Of a stretch of 64,000 nt of DNA, positions 1-8,621 are shown one piece after another (positions within the stretch are counted from its first letter, which is position 1; each line of letters starts with the position of its first letter). A program made the position numbers and the translations under genes. The stretch covers positions 372,001 to 436,000 of the forward strand of contig NZ_JAVJQO010000004.1 of the NCBI RefSeq assembly GCF_040218225.1, in the 5' to 3' direction. Below the pieces are notes generated by a model. That model worked only from the letters and a program-made list of their open reading frames with translations, made no database searches and was not told the DNA's origin. Origin of the DNA: Gracilimonas sp. Its GTDB lineage: Bacteria > Bacteroidota > Rhodothermia > Balneolales > Balneolaceae.

Positions 1-1
1 C

Positions 2-1426
2 AATCAAGGCATATCGTGGCTTAATGATACCGAAACTATTCTCCGTTTCATTCAAAGACTGGTTAGTGAGCTGGATGAACTGAAGGATCATCTTTTGGTA
101 TTGAAAGAAAATGAGGTTCTCTTTTCTCAGGGTGAACCGCTTGAAGACGTATACCTTTTACTTGAAGGGCAGGTGGTATTGACCAGAACACAAGCTGACG
201 ACAGCGAAATAACGCTAACTACCCTTAACCCCGGAAGCTTTGTAGGGCTTATTGCTTTTACGACCGGAGAGCCCACTCTCACAACTGCCAAAATTACCCA
301 GCAGGGGTTAGCTCTTAAAATGAAGCCCCAACAATTTGAGCAGTATCTGAGTGACCATCCACGGCTCAAGCATCCACTTCAGCAACTAATGCTGAATAAC
401 ATGATTCAGCGATATAAAAGTAATATCCGTTTGCAGACAAAAACGCATTTACTAAACAAAGAGCTTGGTAAAGAGCGGGATGATCTTAAAAAAGCCTATA
501 AGCGATTGGAGGAAACGCATCAGCAGCTTATTCATCAGGAAAAAATGGCAACCCTTGGTGAGTTGGTTGCGGGATTTGCACATGAGGTCAATAATCCCGC
601 TTCGGCCCTGATGCGATCAGCTGAAAACCTTATCGAAATTTATTCCACCTTCGAAGAATCAGATTCGACCTATAAGTTGTTCAAACTTGGCTTGCAAAGT
701 GAGCCTCTGGACAGTGCTGAGTTGCGTAAACAAATGCTGAAGATTGAGAAGCAATTTCCCTGGGTTCATGAGCGGGCATCCGTTAGAAAACTGGCACAAA
801 TGCCGGATAATGCCTTAGAGGTTATCAAAGATCAACGTAAGAAATTAGATATCGAGAGCCTGACCAATCATTTTGAAGCGGGGCGCATGATCCACAACAT
901 TCGCATTGCCAGCAATCGTATTGCCAACCTCGTCAAAAGCCTGAAAAGCTACAGCCGGCAGGATCAAAACAAAGAGGAGTTTATTGATATCAGAGAGGGA
1001 ATTAAAGACACCGTGTTGGTGCTAAGCAATCGCCTGAAATATGTAAATCTAAACCTCCACTTGAATGACATCCCAAAAACCTGTGTACAGGTGGGCGACC
1101 TGAATCAGGTTTGGACTAATATATTGGTCAATGCCTGTGATGCTCTCAATGATTCCGGTGAAATTACTATTTCAACAAAGCATTCCGATGACCAAATACT
1201 GATTGAAATCACAGACAATGGCCCGGGGATTCCTGAAGATATTATTCACCGAATTTTTGAAGCCAACTTTACCACAAAAAATCAGGGTGCTAAGTTTGGG
1301 CTGGGGTTGGGTCTGCCGATCTCTAATGAGATTATTCGGCGCTCTGGAGGAACCATTGAAGCCAAAAACCTTGATGAAGGCGGGGCCAGCTTTAGAATAA
1401 GTCTTCCCGTTAAGTCCGACTGCTAA
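2..1426 (+). CDS. Sensor histidine kinase with cNMP-binding-like N-terminal domain (5' end cut by window edge)
   Basis: The frame is open from base 2, so the true start lies outside the window; the first in-frame start-like codon inside is TTG at 95. Counting from that codon, residues 5-90 resemble the cyclic-nucleotide-binding beta-roll (EGQVVLTR, PGSFVGLIAF). A coiled coil follows at about 120-150, then the H box FAHEVNNPAS with His at about 163. About 110 residues separate the H box from a second helix (RIANLVKSLKSYSR). The ATPase domain has an N box (NILVNACDAL), G1 (DNGPGIP), F box (FEANFTTK) and G2 (GLGLGLPIS). No receiver domain or membrane segment is visible, so a cytoplasmic sensor is likely. 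Its ligand and partner regulator are unknown. It overlaps convergent recQ by 4 bp. Confidence 0.88.
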   Translation, partial: NQGISWLNDTETILRFIQRLVSELDELKDHLLVLKENEVLFSQGEPLEDVYLLLEGQVVLTRTQADDSEITLTTLNPGSFVGLIAFTTGEPTLTTAKITQQGLALKMKPQQFEQYLSDHPRLKHPLQQLMLNNMIQRYKSNIRLQTKTHLLNKELGKERDDLKKAYKRLEETHQQLIHQEKMATLGELVAGFAHEVNNPASALMRSAENLIEIYSTFEESDSTYKLFKLGLQSEPLDSAELRKQMLKIEKQFPWVHERASVRKLAQMPDNALEVIKDQRKKLDIESLTNHFEAGRMIHNIRIASNRIANLVKSLKSYSRQDQNKEEFIDIREGIKDTVLVLSNRLKYVNLNLHLNDIPKTCVQVGDLNQVWTNILVNACDALNDSGEITISTKHSDDQILIEITDNGPGIPEDIIHRIFEANFTTKNQGAKFGLGLGLPISNEIIRRSGGTIEAKNLDEGGASFRISLPVKSDC

Positions 1427-3603
1427 TCATTCTCTTCGTTGGCCATGTAGTACAGCTGTATAATCCGGATTTGGTCGTAACCGATTTTCTTATTCATTCG
1501 ATCATAAACTACCTTCAGCATATGAGACCCTTTCTCATCAAAAATCTTGATAATTTCATCCTGCTGGCGTAATGACAGGGAAGTTGCTTCGGTAATTCCA
1601 TCCAGCCTAAGGTCATTACCTTCTTTCAGATAATCCTTAAGATGGTTAAGGATGGTAACTTCTTTCACGCCATGCTCTTCAGCCAGATGACCTATTCGCT
1701 GCCCATCATTAAATGCCTTCCCAATTTGCTGGTGCAACTCTACGCTTTCCAGTTCTTCTGCTTTTTCCTGAAGCGTTTCTTCCTTCGCCTCGATGCCATG
1801 TTCGGCCGTATACTTTTTGATAATGCCAATAAATGCCGAGCCATACTTTTTGAGCTTCACATCACCTACACCATATAAGGGAAGCAGGTGTTCTTTGTCT
1901 TTCGGATAATAGTACGCCATTTCCATCAGCGTCGTGTCCGGAAAGATAGTGTAGGGAGGAATCCCTTTTTCGTCCGCCATTTTCTTCCGCTCTTTGCGGA
2001 GAATCTCGAAGAGATTTTCATCATAGGAAGCTTCAACTTCCGTAGCTACACGCGAGGCTTCTTCATCACTCAGCATGGTGCTGGTTCGGTCGAGTGTACC
2101 GTACACATTTTCATCACCTTTTAGAACAGCATCGGCTTTATCCTCCAGCTGCAATACCGCGTATTCTCCTTTGGAAAGATAGTCCTGGCGAACCAGCATT
2201 CGGGATAACTGTTCCCACTGATCTTTGGACCATTCTTTTCCTGAACCGTATGAATCCAGCTTATCATGTTCCAGCTCCAGCACTTTTTTGGCTTTTGAGC
2301 CTCTCAACACATTAATAACCTGAGTCTTCCCATATCCTTCTTCTAATTCTTTTACACAGGTAAGCAACTTTTTGGCCTGAAGGGTGAAATCTTCCACGTC
2401 CTCATCTTTAGACAGGCAGTTATCACACATTCCGCACTCGTCTTTCGGGTATTCTTCCCCAAAATATTTCATGAGTGGAATTCTGCGGCATTTTTTGGAC
2501 TCAATAAACTTAAGCAGGTCATCAAGGTGTTTTTCTGCTATCTCTTTTTCCTGTCCTTCTTTTTTGTTGATGAAGTACTTGATCTTCTGCGTGTCGGCAT
2601 AGCTGAAGAGCATAACACAATCGGAGCGAAGCCCATCCCGGCCCGCACGACCAATTTGCTGATAATACTGCTCGATGTTTTGCGGCATATCGTAGTGCAT
2701 CACAAAACGAACATTTGGTTTATTGATTCCCATCCCAAACGCAATGGTTGCCACAATTATCTGAATGTCATCCCGTATAAACTTCCGCTGGTTGATAGCC
2801 CGGTCACGGTCGGATAAGCCCGCATGATAAGGTTTCACTGAATAGCCTTCATCTTCCAGCTCCTGATACAGTTCATCTACCTGCCGGCGGGAAGTACAGT
2901 ATATAATGCCGGACTGATTTTTCCGTGTATAAAGGAAGTCTAAAACCTGGTTGGTTGGATCGTCTTTATCGGCAATTTTCAGGAACAGGTTAGGGCGATC
3001 AAAGCTTGCTATAAATTCTTCTGATTCCCCAAACTCCAGCGTTCGCATAATATCTTCCCGGACCCGGGGAGTAGCTGTAGCTGTAAGCGCCATGCAGGTA
3101 GCATCAGGGAATAATTCTTTTCGCACTTCTGCCAGCTGGCGGTAATCTGGCCGGAAATCATGCCCCCACTCTGAGATACAGTGCGCCTCATCTACCGCAA
3201 ACAAATCTACTTTAATATCTTTGAGAAGATCTTTTGTTTTGTCCATTAACAAGGTTTCAGGTGCTATATACAATAGCTTGGCCTTCCCCTGCAGTACCTG
3301 ACGGCGATTGTATCCATAAGCTTCCGGTGAGAGCGAGCTATTCAGATGAACCGCATTGATATCGTACTCCCGAAGTTGTTCTACCTGATCTTTCATCAGT
3401 GAAATAAGAGGAGATACCACAATGGTCAGTCCATCAAATAACAGCGCCGGAATTTGGTAGCAGAGCGATTTACCACCACCGGTGGGCATTATTACGAGTG
3501 CATCTTTTCTCTTGAGGGCCTGACTGATGATGTCTTCCTGTAGCGGTCGGAAGGTATCGTAGCCAAATGTTTCTTTTAAGGTCGTCTTCGCTTCTTTGAT
3601 CAC
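1423..3603 (-). CDS. recQ: ATP-dependent DNA helicase RecQ
   Basis: A 3'-5' superfamily 2 helicase for recombination and replication repair. Walker A (MPTGGGKS) is at residues 39-46 and the DEAH box at 138-141. The motif VI region (QQIGRAGRDG) is intact. The RecQ zinc cluster, with cysteines in KKCRR and DECGMCDNC, is near 370-400. A winged-helix RQC region follows, then an HRDC-like domain near 530-600 (PPYTIFPDTTL) and a C-terminal helix-turn-helix tail. At 726 residues it is longer than E. coli RecQ (about 610), which matches long RecQ proteins with the extra tail. The start is GTG at 3603; no nearby in-frame ATG is better placed. A perfect 18-bp palindrome lies 26 bp upstream. Confidence 0.96.
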   Translation of the reverse strand: MIKEAKTTLKETFGYDTFRPLQEDIISQALKRKDALVIMPTGGGKSLCYQIPALLFDGLTIVVSPLISLMKDQVEQLREYDINAVHLNSSLSPEAYGYNRRQVLQGKAKLLYIAPETLLMDKTKDLLKDIKVDLFAVDEAHCISEWGHDFRPDYRQLAEVRKELFPDATCMALTATATPRVREDIMRTLEFGESEEFIASFDRPNLFLKIADKDDPTNQVLDFLYTRKNQSGIIYCTSRRQVDELYQELEDEGYSVKPYHAGLSDRDRAINQRKFIRDDIQIIVATIAFGMGINKPNVRFVMHYDMPQNIEQYYQQIGRAGRDGLRSDCVMLFSYADTQKIKYFINKKEGQEKEIAEKHLDDLLKFIESKKCRRIPLMKYFGEEYPKDECGMCDNCLSKDEDVEDFTLQAKKLLTCVKELEEGYGKTQVINVLRGSKAKKVLELEHDKLDSYGSGKEWSKDQWEQLSRMLVRQDYLSKGEYAVLQLEDKADAVLKGDENVYGTLDRTSTMLSDEEASRVATEVEASYDENLFEILRKERKKMADEKGIPPYTIFPDTTLMEMAYYYPKDKEHLLPLYGVGDVKLKKYGSAFIGIIKKYTAEHGIEAKEETLQEKAEELESVELHQQIGKAFNDGQRIGHLAEEHGVKEVTILNHLKDYLKEGNDLRLDGITEATSLSLRQQDEIIKIFDEKGSHMLKVVYDRMNKKIGYDQIRIIQLYYMANEEND

Positions 3604-3629
3604 AGAATAGTTGAGTTTTTGGATTTCAC

Positions 3630-3647
3630 AGGTCTGTTAACAGACCT
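3630..3647. promoter_or_regulatory. Perfect 18-bp palindrome upstream of recQ
   Basis: The two 9-base halves, AGGTCTGTT and AACAGACCT, are exact reverse complements. The site sits 26 bp upstream of the recQ GTG, where a promoter would be expected. It has no T-run, so it does not look like a terminator. It may be an operator for a dimeric repressor. That role is inferred from position and symmetry only. Confidence 0.5.
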
Positions 3648-3742
3648 TGAATTCAACGCAGCTTTAAAATTTTTAATTATCAATATTAAGATAAGGCTTT
3701 TTGAACCCCTCCTCTAAATGAAAAGCTTAATAAACTACCAAG

Positions 3743-3821
3743 AGCCCTGAAAGGGCTAATCCAAAAACATAGTGCGAAGCGCTATGTTAATTCCAATGTA
3801 ATATGGAAGCCCCAAAGGGGC
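3743..3821. repeat. Left palindrome cluster of the Y1 transposase unit (three hairpins)
   Basis: Hairpin 1 at 3743-3757 has stem AGCCCT/AGGGCT and loop GAA. Hairpin 2 at 3767-3787 has a 9-bp stem starting ACATAG, including one G-T pair, and loop GAA. Hairpin 3 at 3809-3821 has stem GCCCC/GGGGC and loop AAA and lies 7 bp past the stop of the transposase. None is followed by a T-run long enough to make it an ordinary terminator. Confidence 0.75.
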
Positions 3822-3828
3822 GCTGTCG

Positions 3829-4281
3829 TCAACCCCATAAATACCGCTCATCATAATCAACATTATACCTCTTCAACAATGTTAGATACTCTTTCTTAAA
3901 ATCCCCCTTTCTGTGATGCACTTCCTGATTTTGAATATACCGTGTAACCCTGTCGACATGAGATTGAGATACTGAGAAGACCCCATATCCATCTTGCCAA
4001 TAAAAATTCGCGTATCGGGCTCCTTTTGCCTTAATCCATTTTGATGAACCCTGCTTAATCTCTTGAACCAATTTCATTACAGCTACTTTTCTCGATAAGA
4101 GGCATAAAATATGAACGTGGTTTCTATGCCCACCCACTATGATGGGAGCAGACCCTAATTGTTTACAGATTCCGCCAATGTAATTATACAATTCAACTTC
4201 AATGCTCTTATCTATCATATTCTGCCTGTGTTTCGTACTGAATACAATATGAGCATATATTTTTGATAGAGATTGTGGCAT
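3829..4281 (-). CDS. Y1 (HUH) transposase, IS200/IS605-like REP-associated tyrosine transposase
   Basis: A single-strand DNA transposase of about 150 residues, the usual size for TnpA/RAYT-like proteins. The N-terminus (PQSLSKIYAHIVFSTKHR) is typical of the group in Bacteroidota. The metal-binding HUH motif is His-Val-His in HRNHVHILC, near residue 57 of the chosen protein. The catalytic tyrosine is most likely in TRYIQNQEVHH, near residue 115. I chose the ATG at 4281; a start at 4293 adds only four residues and runs close to the flanking hairpin. No TnpB or cargo gene accompanies it. The gene looks intact. Hairpins 3809-3821 and 4299-4311 sit immediately outside it, which fits a transposase that acts on its own flanking palindromes. 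Confidence 0.88.
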   Translation of the reverse strand: MPQSLSKIYAHIVFSTKHRQNMIDKSIEVELYNYIGGICKQLGSAPIIVGGHRNHVHILCLLSRKVAVMKLVQEIKQGSSKWIKAKGARYANFYWQDGYGVFSVSQSHVDRVTRYIQNQEVHHRKGDFKKEYLTLLKRYNVDYDERYLWG

Positions 4282-4298
4282 AATCTTCCCCATTTTAC

Positions 4299-4379
4299 GC
4301 CCCTTTGGGGCTCTTTCTGATTTTCGTGTTTTACATAGTGCGTTGCACTATTTTTTTTGATTATGTCCCGTTGGGACAT
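4299..4379. repeat. Right palindrome cluster of the Y1 transposase unit (three hairpins)
   Basis: Hairpin 1 at 4299-4311 has stem GCCCC/GGGGC and loop TTT. Hairpin 2 at 4335-4351 has stem ATAGTGC/GCACTAT and loop GTT. Hairpin 3 at 4363-4379 has stem ATGTCCC/GGGACAT and loop GTT. The order mirrors the left cluster. Confidence 0.75.
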
Positions 4380-4389
4380 TCATCTACTA

Positions 4390-4459
4390 CTAATCAGTAA
4401 GAGCCACTTCAATTAGATTCCTTACAATTGAACTTGAAATCTAATCAGTCAAGAGTCAC
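4390..4459. repeat. Imperfect direct repeat pair between the transposase unit and carB
   Basis: CTAATCAGT followed by AAGAGCCAC at 4390-4407 is almost repeated at 4441-4459, with one base inserted and one changed. The 120 bp from 4380 to 4499 has no plausible gene, and no remnant of a CarB C-terminal domain is readable here. Function unknown. Confidence 0.4.
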
Positions 4460-4499
4460 GAATCAGAGTGATCAAGTAAGGTTACATTACCCAGGCAGC

Positions 4500-7328
4500 C
4501 TACTTGGATAGGTATAAGCTTTTGAACTCGTATGGTTTTTTGAAGTGGTCATCGTTGAAGTCTTTGGCGAAGTAGATGCTTTCTCCAGTTGACTTCATCT
4601 CAGGCCCCAGCTCTTTTTTCACTTCAGGGAATTTATCGAAAGGGAATACCGGCTCTTTGATGGCCCAGTTTTCCAGTTTTGAAGTCAGGTCGAATTCCTT
4701 GAGCTTAGCTCCCAGCATCACTTTTACACCGATTGCCGCTTCTGGTCGCTGTGTAGCTTTAGCCAGGAACGGAATGGTTCGGGTTGTTCTTGGATTCGCC
4801 TCCAGCACATACACTTTGTCATCTTTGACGGCATATTGCACATTCAGGAAGCCGAGAATTTCCATGTTCTCCGCTATCTTAAGCTGATGGTCTTCTATCG
4901 TCTTGATGATCTCATCGCTTAGCGAATAAGGTGGTAGCACGGCTGTGGAATCTCCTGAGTGAACACCGGCCGGCTCAATATGCTGCATAATCCCGGCTAT
5001 GTGAAGCTGATCGCCATCATAAACAGAGTCCACATCTACCTCTATGGCATGTTCCAGGTATTTATCAATCAGGAAGGCGTTTTCGGGGTGAGTTTTCAAA
5101 ATATTTGCAACATATTTACGCAGCTCTTCCTCTTTCACGGCGATTCGCATTCCCTGTCCGCCGAGCACATAACTTGGTCGAATCAGAACCGGGTAACCGA
5201 TTCTTCCGGCAATTTTTACTGCCTCTTCAACTTCTCTTGCCGTGCCATATTCCGGAAAGGGGATGTCGAGTTTCTTCAGAAACTTGGAGAATTCTCCACG
5301 GTCTTCGGCAAAATCAATCATTCCAAAATCGGTTCCGAAGATCTTTATGCCTTCTTCCACAAAACGCTTTCCAAGCTTAAGGGCTGTTTGTCCACCTACC
5401 TGAAGAATCACTCCTTCCGGTTTTTCATGGTCAATGATATCCAACACGCGCTCCCAATAAACCGGTTCAAAGTAGAGCTTATCCGCAAAATCGAAGTCCG
5501 TAGAAACCGTCTCGGGATTACAATTCACCATGATGGCTTCATACCCCATTTCTTTGGTTGCCAGCACCGCATGTGTACAGGAGTAGTCGAATTCAATCCC
5601 TTGTCCAATTCGGTTTGGGCCGCTTCCCAGAATCAATACTTTTTTCTTATCCGTGACTTCGCTTTCGTTCTCCCCCTCATATGCAGAATAGTAATAAGGC
5701 GTTTGTGCCGGGAACTCTGCTGCACAGGTATCTACCATCTTAAAGGATGGAGTTATACCGAGCTCTTTTCGTCGATCCCGGACTTTCTTATCGTCTACCT
5801 TTTCGCCGCTTTTGCTAAGCAGGTACGCGATCTGCGAATCAGAGAAGCCTGCTTGTTTCAGCTCAAAGAAATCTTCTTTAGTGATCTCCTTCAGGTTTTG
5901 GCCTTCGGTACGGTTTTCAAGGGAAACCATATATCGGATTTGTTGCAAGAACCAGGGATCTACTTTTGTGATATCTGCAATTTCTTCTACTGATGCACCT
6001 AGCTTAAAAGCGTTTCGAATCTGCATAGAACGATCCCAATACGGCTTCAGCAAACGCTCTCGTACTGTCTTTCGATCAAATTCTTCGTAGCCATCAGCCC
6101 CGAGACCATCCCGGCCTACTTCCAGTGATTGCCAGGCTTTGTTCAGCGCTTCCGGAAAGTTTCGCCCAATTGACATCACTTCACCCACAGCTTTCATCTG
6201 GGTTGATAGCTCTTCATCCACACCAGGGAATTTATCAAAGTTGAATCGGGGTATTTTACATACCACATAATCTATACTTGGTTCAAAGCATGCCGAGGTA
6301 GTTCCCGTAATCTGATTTTTTAGTTCATCCAATGTATAGCCGACTGCCAGCTTGGTGGCTACTTTTGCAATCGGGTATCCAGTCGCTTTTGACGCCAATG
6401 CTGATGAGCGACTCACCCGAGGGTTGATCTCAATCGCCACCAGCCGGTCTGACCCCGGCTCCATCGCGAACTGCACATTACAGCCACCGGCAAACGTCCC
6501 GATCGAACGCATCATCTTGATCGCAGAATCACGCATATGCTGCAGTTGCTTATCCGTCAGGGTTTGGGTTGGAGCCACCGTCACAGAATCTCCGGTATGT
6601 ACGCCCATCGGATCCATATTCTCGATAGAACAAATGATAATCACGTTGTCATTGGCATCACGAAGAAGCTCCAATTCGTATTCCTTCCAGCCAAAAATGG
6701 ATTCTTCAATAAGCACCTGATGAACCGGACTTAACTCTAATCCGCGAAGTACTTTTCGTTCAAATTCATCTTCATTCCAAACAATACCACCTCCGGCGCC
6801 CCCCATGGTAAATGAAGGTCGAATCACAATGGGCAAACCGCCCAGCTCTTCAACAATTTCTTTCGCATCCAGTAGGGATTGAGCGGTACGGCTTCGACAC
6901 TGCTCAATTCCAATTTCTTCCATTTTATCCCGGAAAAGCTGCCGATCTTCCGTCAGCTCTACCGCATCAATATCTACACCAATAATCTGGATATCATTTT
7001 CTTTCCAGAAGTTCTCTTTTTCCAAATCCCGGCAGAGGTTCAACCCCGTCTGACCACCCATAGTTGGCAGTACTGCGTCCGGTTTTTCTTTGGCCACAAT
7101 TTCCCTGATCGAATCCGTAGTCATGGGAAGCATATACACTGCATCCGCCATAATAGGATCGGTCATAATGGTAGCCGGATTTGAATTGATAAGTACAATC
7201 TCGTAGCCTTCTTCCTGCAGCGAGCGGCAAGCTTGAGATCCAGAGTAATCAAATTCACAGGCCTGACCAATTACAATAGGTCCGGAGCCAATAATCAGAA
7301 TTTTGTTGATGTCGTCGCGTCTGGGCAT
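4500..7328 (-). CDS. carB: Carbamoyl-phosphate synthase large subunit, lacking the C-terminal allosteric domain
   Basis: Makes carbamoyl phosphate from bicarbonate, ATP and ammonia passed from CarA, feeding arginine and pyrimidine synthesis. Two ATP-grasp halves are present. The first runs from the N-terminus (KILIIGSGPIVIGQA) with RPSFTMGGAGGG and EINPRVSRSSAL. The second begins near residue 560 (VLILGSGPNRIGQG) with RPSYVLGGQGM and EANPRTTRT. The protein is 942 residues against about 1,070 in E. coli and stops soon after the second half (FDKFPEV, KSTGESIYFAKD). The MGS-like domain that binds UMP and ornithine in E. coli is absent. The end looks like a clean domain loss, not a frameshift. 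It lies 93 bp downstream of carA on the same strand. Confidence 0.96.
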   Translation of the reverse strand: MPRRDDINKILIIGSGPIVIGQACEFDYSGSQACRSLQEEGYEIVLINSNPATIMTDPIMADAVYMLPMTTDSIREIVAKEKPDAVLPTMGGQTGLNLCRDLEKENFWKENDIQIIGVDIDAVELTEDRQLFRDKMEEIGIEQCRSRTAQSLLDAKEIVEELGGLPIVIRPSFTMGGAGGGIVWNEDEFERKVLRGLELSPVHQVLIEESIFGWKEYELELLRDANDNVIIICSIENMDPMGVHTGDSVTVAPTQTLTDKQLQHMRDSAIKMMRSIGTFAGGCNVQFAMEPGSDRLVAIEINPRVSRSSALASKATGYPIAKVATKLAVGYTLDELKNQITGTTSACFEPSIDYVVCKIPRFNFDKFPGVDEELSTQMKAVGEVMSIGRNFPEALNKAWQSLEVGRDGLGADGYEEFDRKTVRERLLKPYWDRSMQIRNAFKLGASVEEIADITKVDPWFLQQIRYMVSLENRTEGQNLKEITKEDFFELKQAGFSDSQIAYLLSKSGEKVDDKKVRDRRKELGITPSFKMVDTCAAEFPAQTPYYYSAYEGENESEVTDKKKVLILGSGPNRIGQGIEFDYSCTHAVLATKEMGYEAIMVNCNPETVSTDFDFADKLYFEPVYWERVLDIIDHEKPEGVILQVGGQTALKLGKRFVEEGIKIFGTDFGMIDFAEDRGEFSKFLKKLDIPFPEYGTAREVEEAVKIAGRIGYPVLIRPSYVLGGQGMRIAVKEEELRKYVANILKTHPENAFLIDKYLEHAIEVDVDSVYDGDQLHIAGIMQHIEPAGVHSGDSTAVLPPYSLSDEIIKTIEDHQLKIAENMEILGFLNVQYAVKDDKVYVLEANPRTTRTIPFLAKATQRPEAAIGVKVMLGAKLKEFDLTSKLENWAIKEPVFPFDKFPEVKKELGPEMKSTGESIYFAKDFNDDHFKKPYEFKSLYLSK

Positions 7329-7421
7329 GAGTTTCGTTCGTAATTATTTGTTAGTGGTAAATAGATTGTTGGTGATGGATGGTTTTTGACGAAGGACGAT
7401 TGACCGCCGGCCGTCATTTGC

Positions 7422-8525
7422 TTACTTATGTTCTTTCATCATGTCGATGAATTGATCGAACAAGTAGGCTGAGTCATGCGGACCGGGAGATGCTTCGGGG
7501 TGATACTGAACCGAAAAGCCCGGGAAGTTCTTAAACTTCAGGCCTTCAATCGTGCCGTCATTCAGATTGATATGCGTTACCTCGGCTATTTTATCGTCCA
7601 GGGAATCTTCATCTACTGCGAAACCATGGTTTTGAGTTGAAATCTCAACTAGTCCGGTGCCAAGGTTTTTTACGGGTTGATTTGCTCCCCGGTGACCGAC
7701 AAACATCTTTTTGGTCTTCAGGCCTTCATTCAGCGCCATCAGCTGATGACCGAGGCAAATCCCAAAGACCGGTTTTCCGCTTTTTTTGGCAAAGTCTACC
7801 GTTTCAAGAGCGTACTCAGCTGTTGCTGTAGGATCTCCCGGGCCATTGGAGAAAAAGTATCCATCTGCCTCCCAGGCTTTTACTTCCTCAACCGGAGTTT
7901 TGGCCGGAAACACTCTCAATGTGCAACCTCGTTTATTCAGGTTGTTGATAATGTTTTGCTTGATGCCATAGTCAAAAGCGGCTACACGGAATTCATCTTC
8001 TCCATTTACCGTTTGCGCTTCAGAGCGGGTTACTTTGGAAGCCAGCTCCAGGCCTTCCATATCGTCCCAGTCTTTGGCCATCTGCACCAGTTTCTTCTCA
8101 TCAAGTTCGGTACTGGAGATCACAGCATTCATTACTCCTTTTTCCCGTATGTGGCGAACCAATTTTCGGGTGTCTACTCCTGATATTCCGGTAATTTCAT
8201 TGTCTTCGAGATATTCCTGGAGGCTTCGGTCAGCCATGGGGTTGCTGTATTCCCATGAAAAGGCTCGGGTGATAACTCCGGCCACCATCACCTTGCGGGC
8301 TTCATCATCCCGGGGCATGGTTCCGTAATTTCCAATATGCGGATAGGTCATCATCATGAGCTGACCGTAGTAACTCGGGTCGGTGAAAATTTCCTGGTAG
8401 CCTGTCATGCTGGTATTAAAGCATAACTCGCCACCGGTAATTCCTTCGTGTCCAACGGCCTGGCCGTGAACAACGGTACCATCGCTGAGTGCAAGTATGG
8501 CTTTTTTCTGTGGGCGTAGTGACAT
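7422..8525 (-). CDS. carA: Carbamoyl-phosphate synthase small subunit (glutaminase)
   Basis: The glutamine amidotransferase subunit that releases ammonia for CarB. The N-terminal CPSase small-chain domain (LALSDGTVVHGQA, FNTSMTGYQEI) is followed by a class I amidotransferase domain. The nucleophile cysteine is in FGICLGHQL, and the His-Glu pair is in QYHPEASPGPHD near the C-terminus. At 367 residues it has normal length. ATG at 8525 is the start. The 5' leader contains a 23-bp palindrome and a terminator-like hairpin, so attenuation or repression upstream of the car pair is plausible. Confidence 0.97.
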   Translation of the reverse strand: MSLRPQKKAILALSDGTVVHGQAVGHEGITGGELCFNTSMTGYQEIFTDPSYYGQLMMMTYPHIGNYGTMPRDDEARKVMVAGVITRAFSWEYSNPMADRSLQEYLEDNEITGISGVDTRKLVRHIREKGVMNAVISSTELDEKKLVQMAKDWDDMEGLELASKVTRSEAQTVNGEDEFRVAAFDYGIKQNIINNLNKRGCTLRVFPAKTPVEEVKAWEADGYFFSNGPGDPTATAEYALETVDFAKKSGKPVFGICLGHQLMALNEGLKTKKMFVGHRGANQPVKNLGTGLVEISTQNHGFAVDEDSLDDKIAEVTHINLNDGTIEGLKFKNFPGFSVQYHPEASPGPHDSAYLFDQFIDMMKEHK

Positions 8526-8568
8526 GGATTAGATGTATTTCGGGTTTAGTGAGTTTGGTTGATAAGAG

Positions 8569-8591
8569 GTTGCAAACACGGTGTTTGCAAC
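8569..8591. promoter_or_regulatory. Perfect 23-bp palindrome in the carA leader
   Basis: GTTGCAAACAC and GTGTTTGCAAC are exact inverted halves around one central base. The site ends 43 bp upstream of the carA ATG and lies downstream of the hairpin at 8622-8657 in the direction of transcription. No T-run follows on either strand. The shape suggests an operator, or an RNA hairpin in the leader. Confidence 0.55.
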
Positions 8592-8621
8592 AGGAAAGGC
8601 ATTCGATAAAGTTTTCAGACC

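Larger units (their letters stand above)
3743..4379 (-). mobile_element. Y1-transposase (IS200/IS605-like, REP-associated type) unit bounded by mirrored palindromes
   Basis: One HUH/Y1 transposase gene is flanked on each side by three short hairpin sequences. Moving outward from the gene, the order is the same on both sides: a GCCCC/GGGGC hairpin, a CATAGTGC-type hairpin, then a CCC/GGG hairpin. The right-hand loops are the complement of the left-hand loops (TTT against AAA, GTT against GAA for the middle pair), so the unit is close to mirror-symmetric. IS200/IS605 elements use subterminal hairpins as recognition structures. The exact element ends cannot be set without an empty-site comparison. 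Confidence 0.65.

Noticed and set aside
3743-4379. Cluster of short palindromes considered as a CRISPR array
   Set aside because: There are no equal-length repeats with regular spacers; the hairpins differ from each other and mirror around a transposase.
4380-4499. Decayed CarB C-terminal domain
   Set aside because: The 120 bp beyond the carB stop does not read as any MGS-like sequence, so a recent frameshift is unlikely.
4959-5993. 344-codon open frame on the plus strand
   Set aside because: It lies opposite carB, whose protein is clearly conserved. The composition is that of an antisense shadow.
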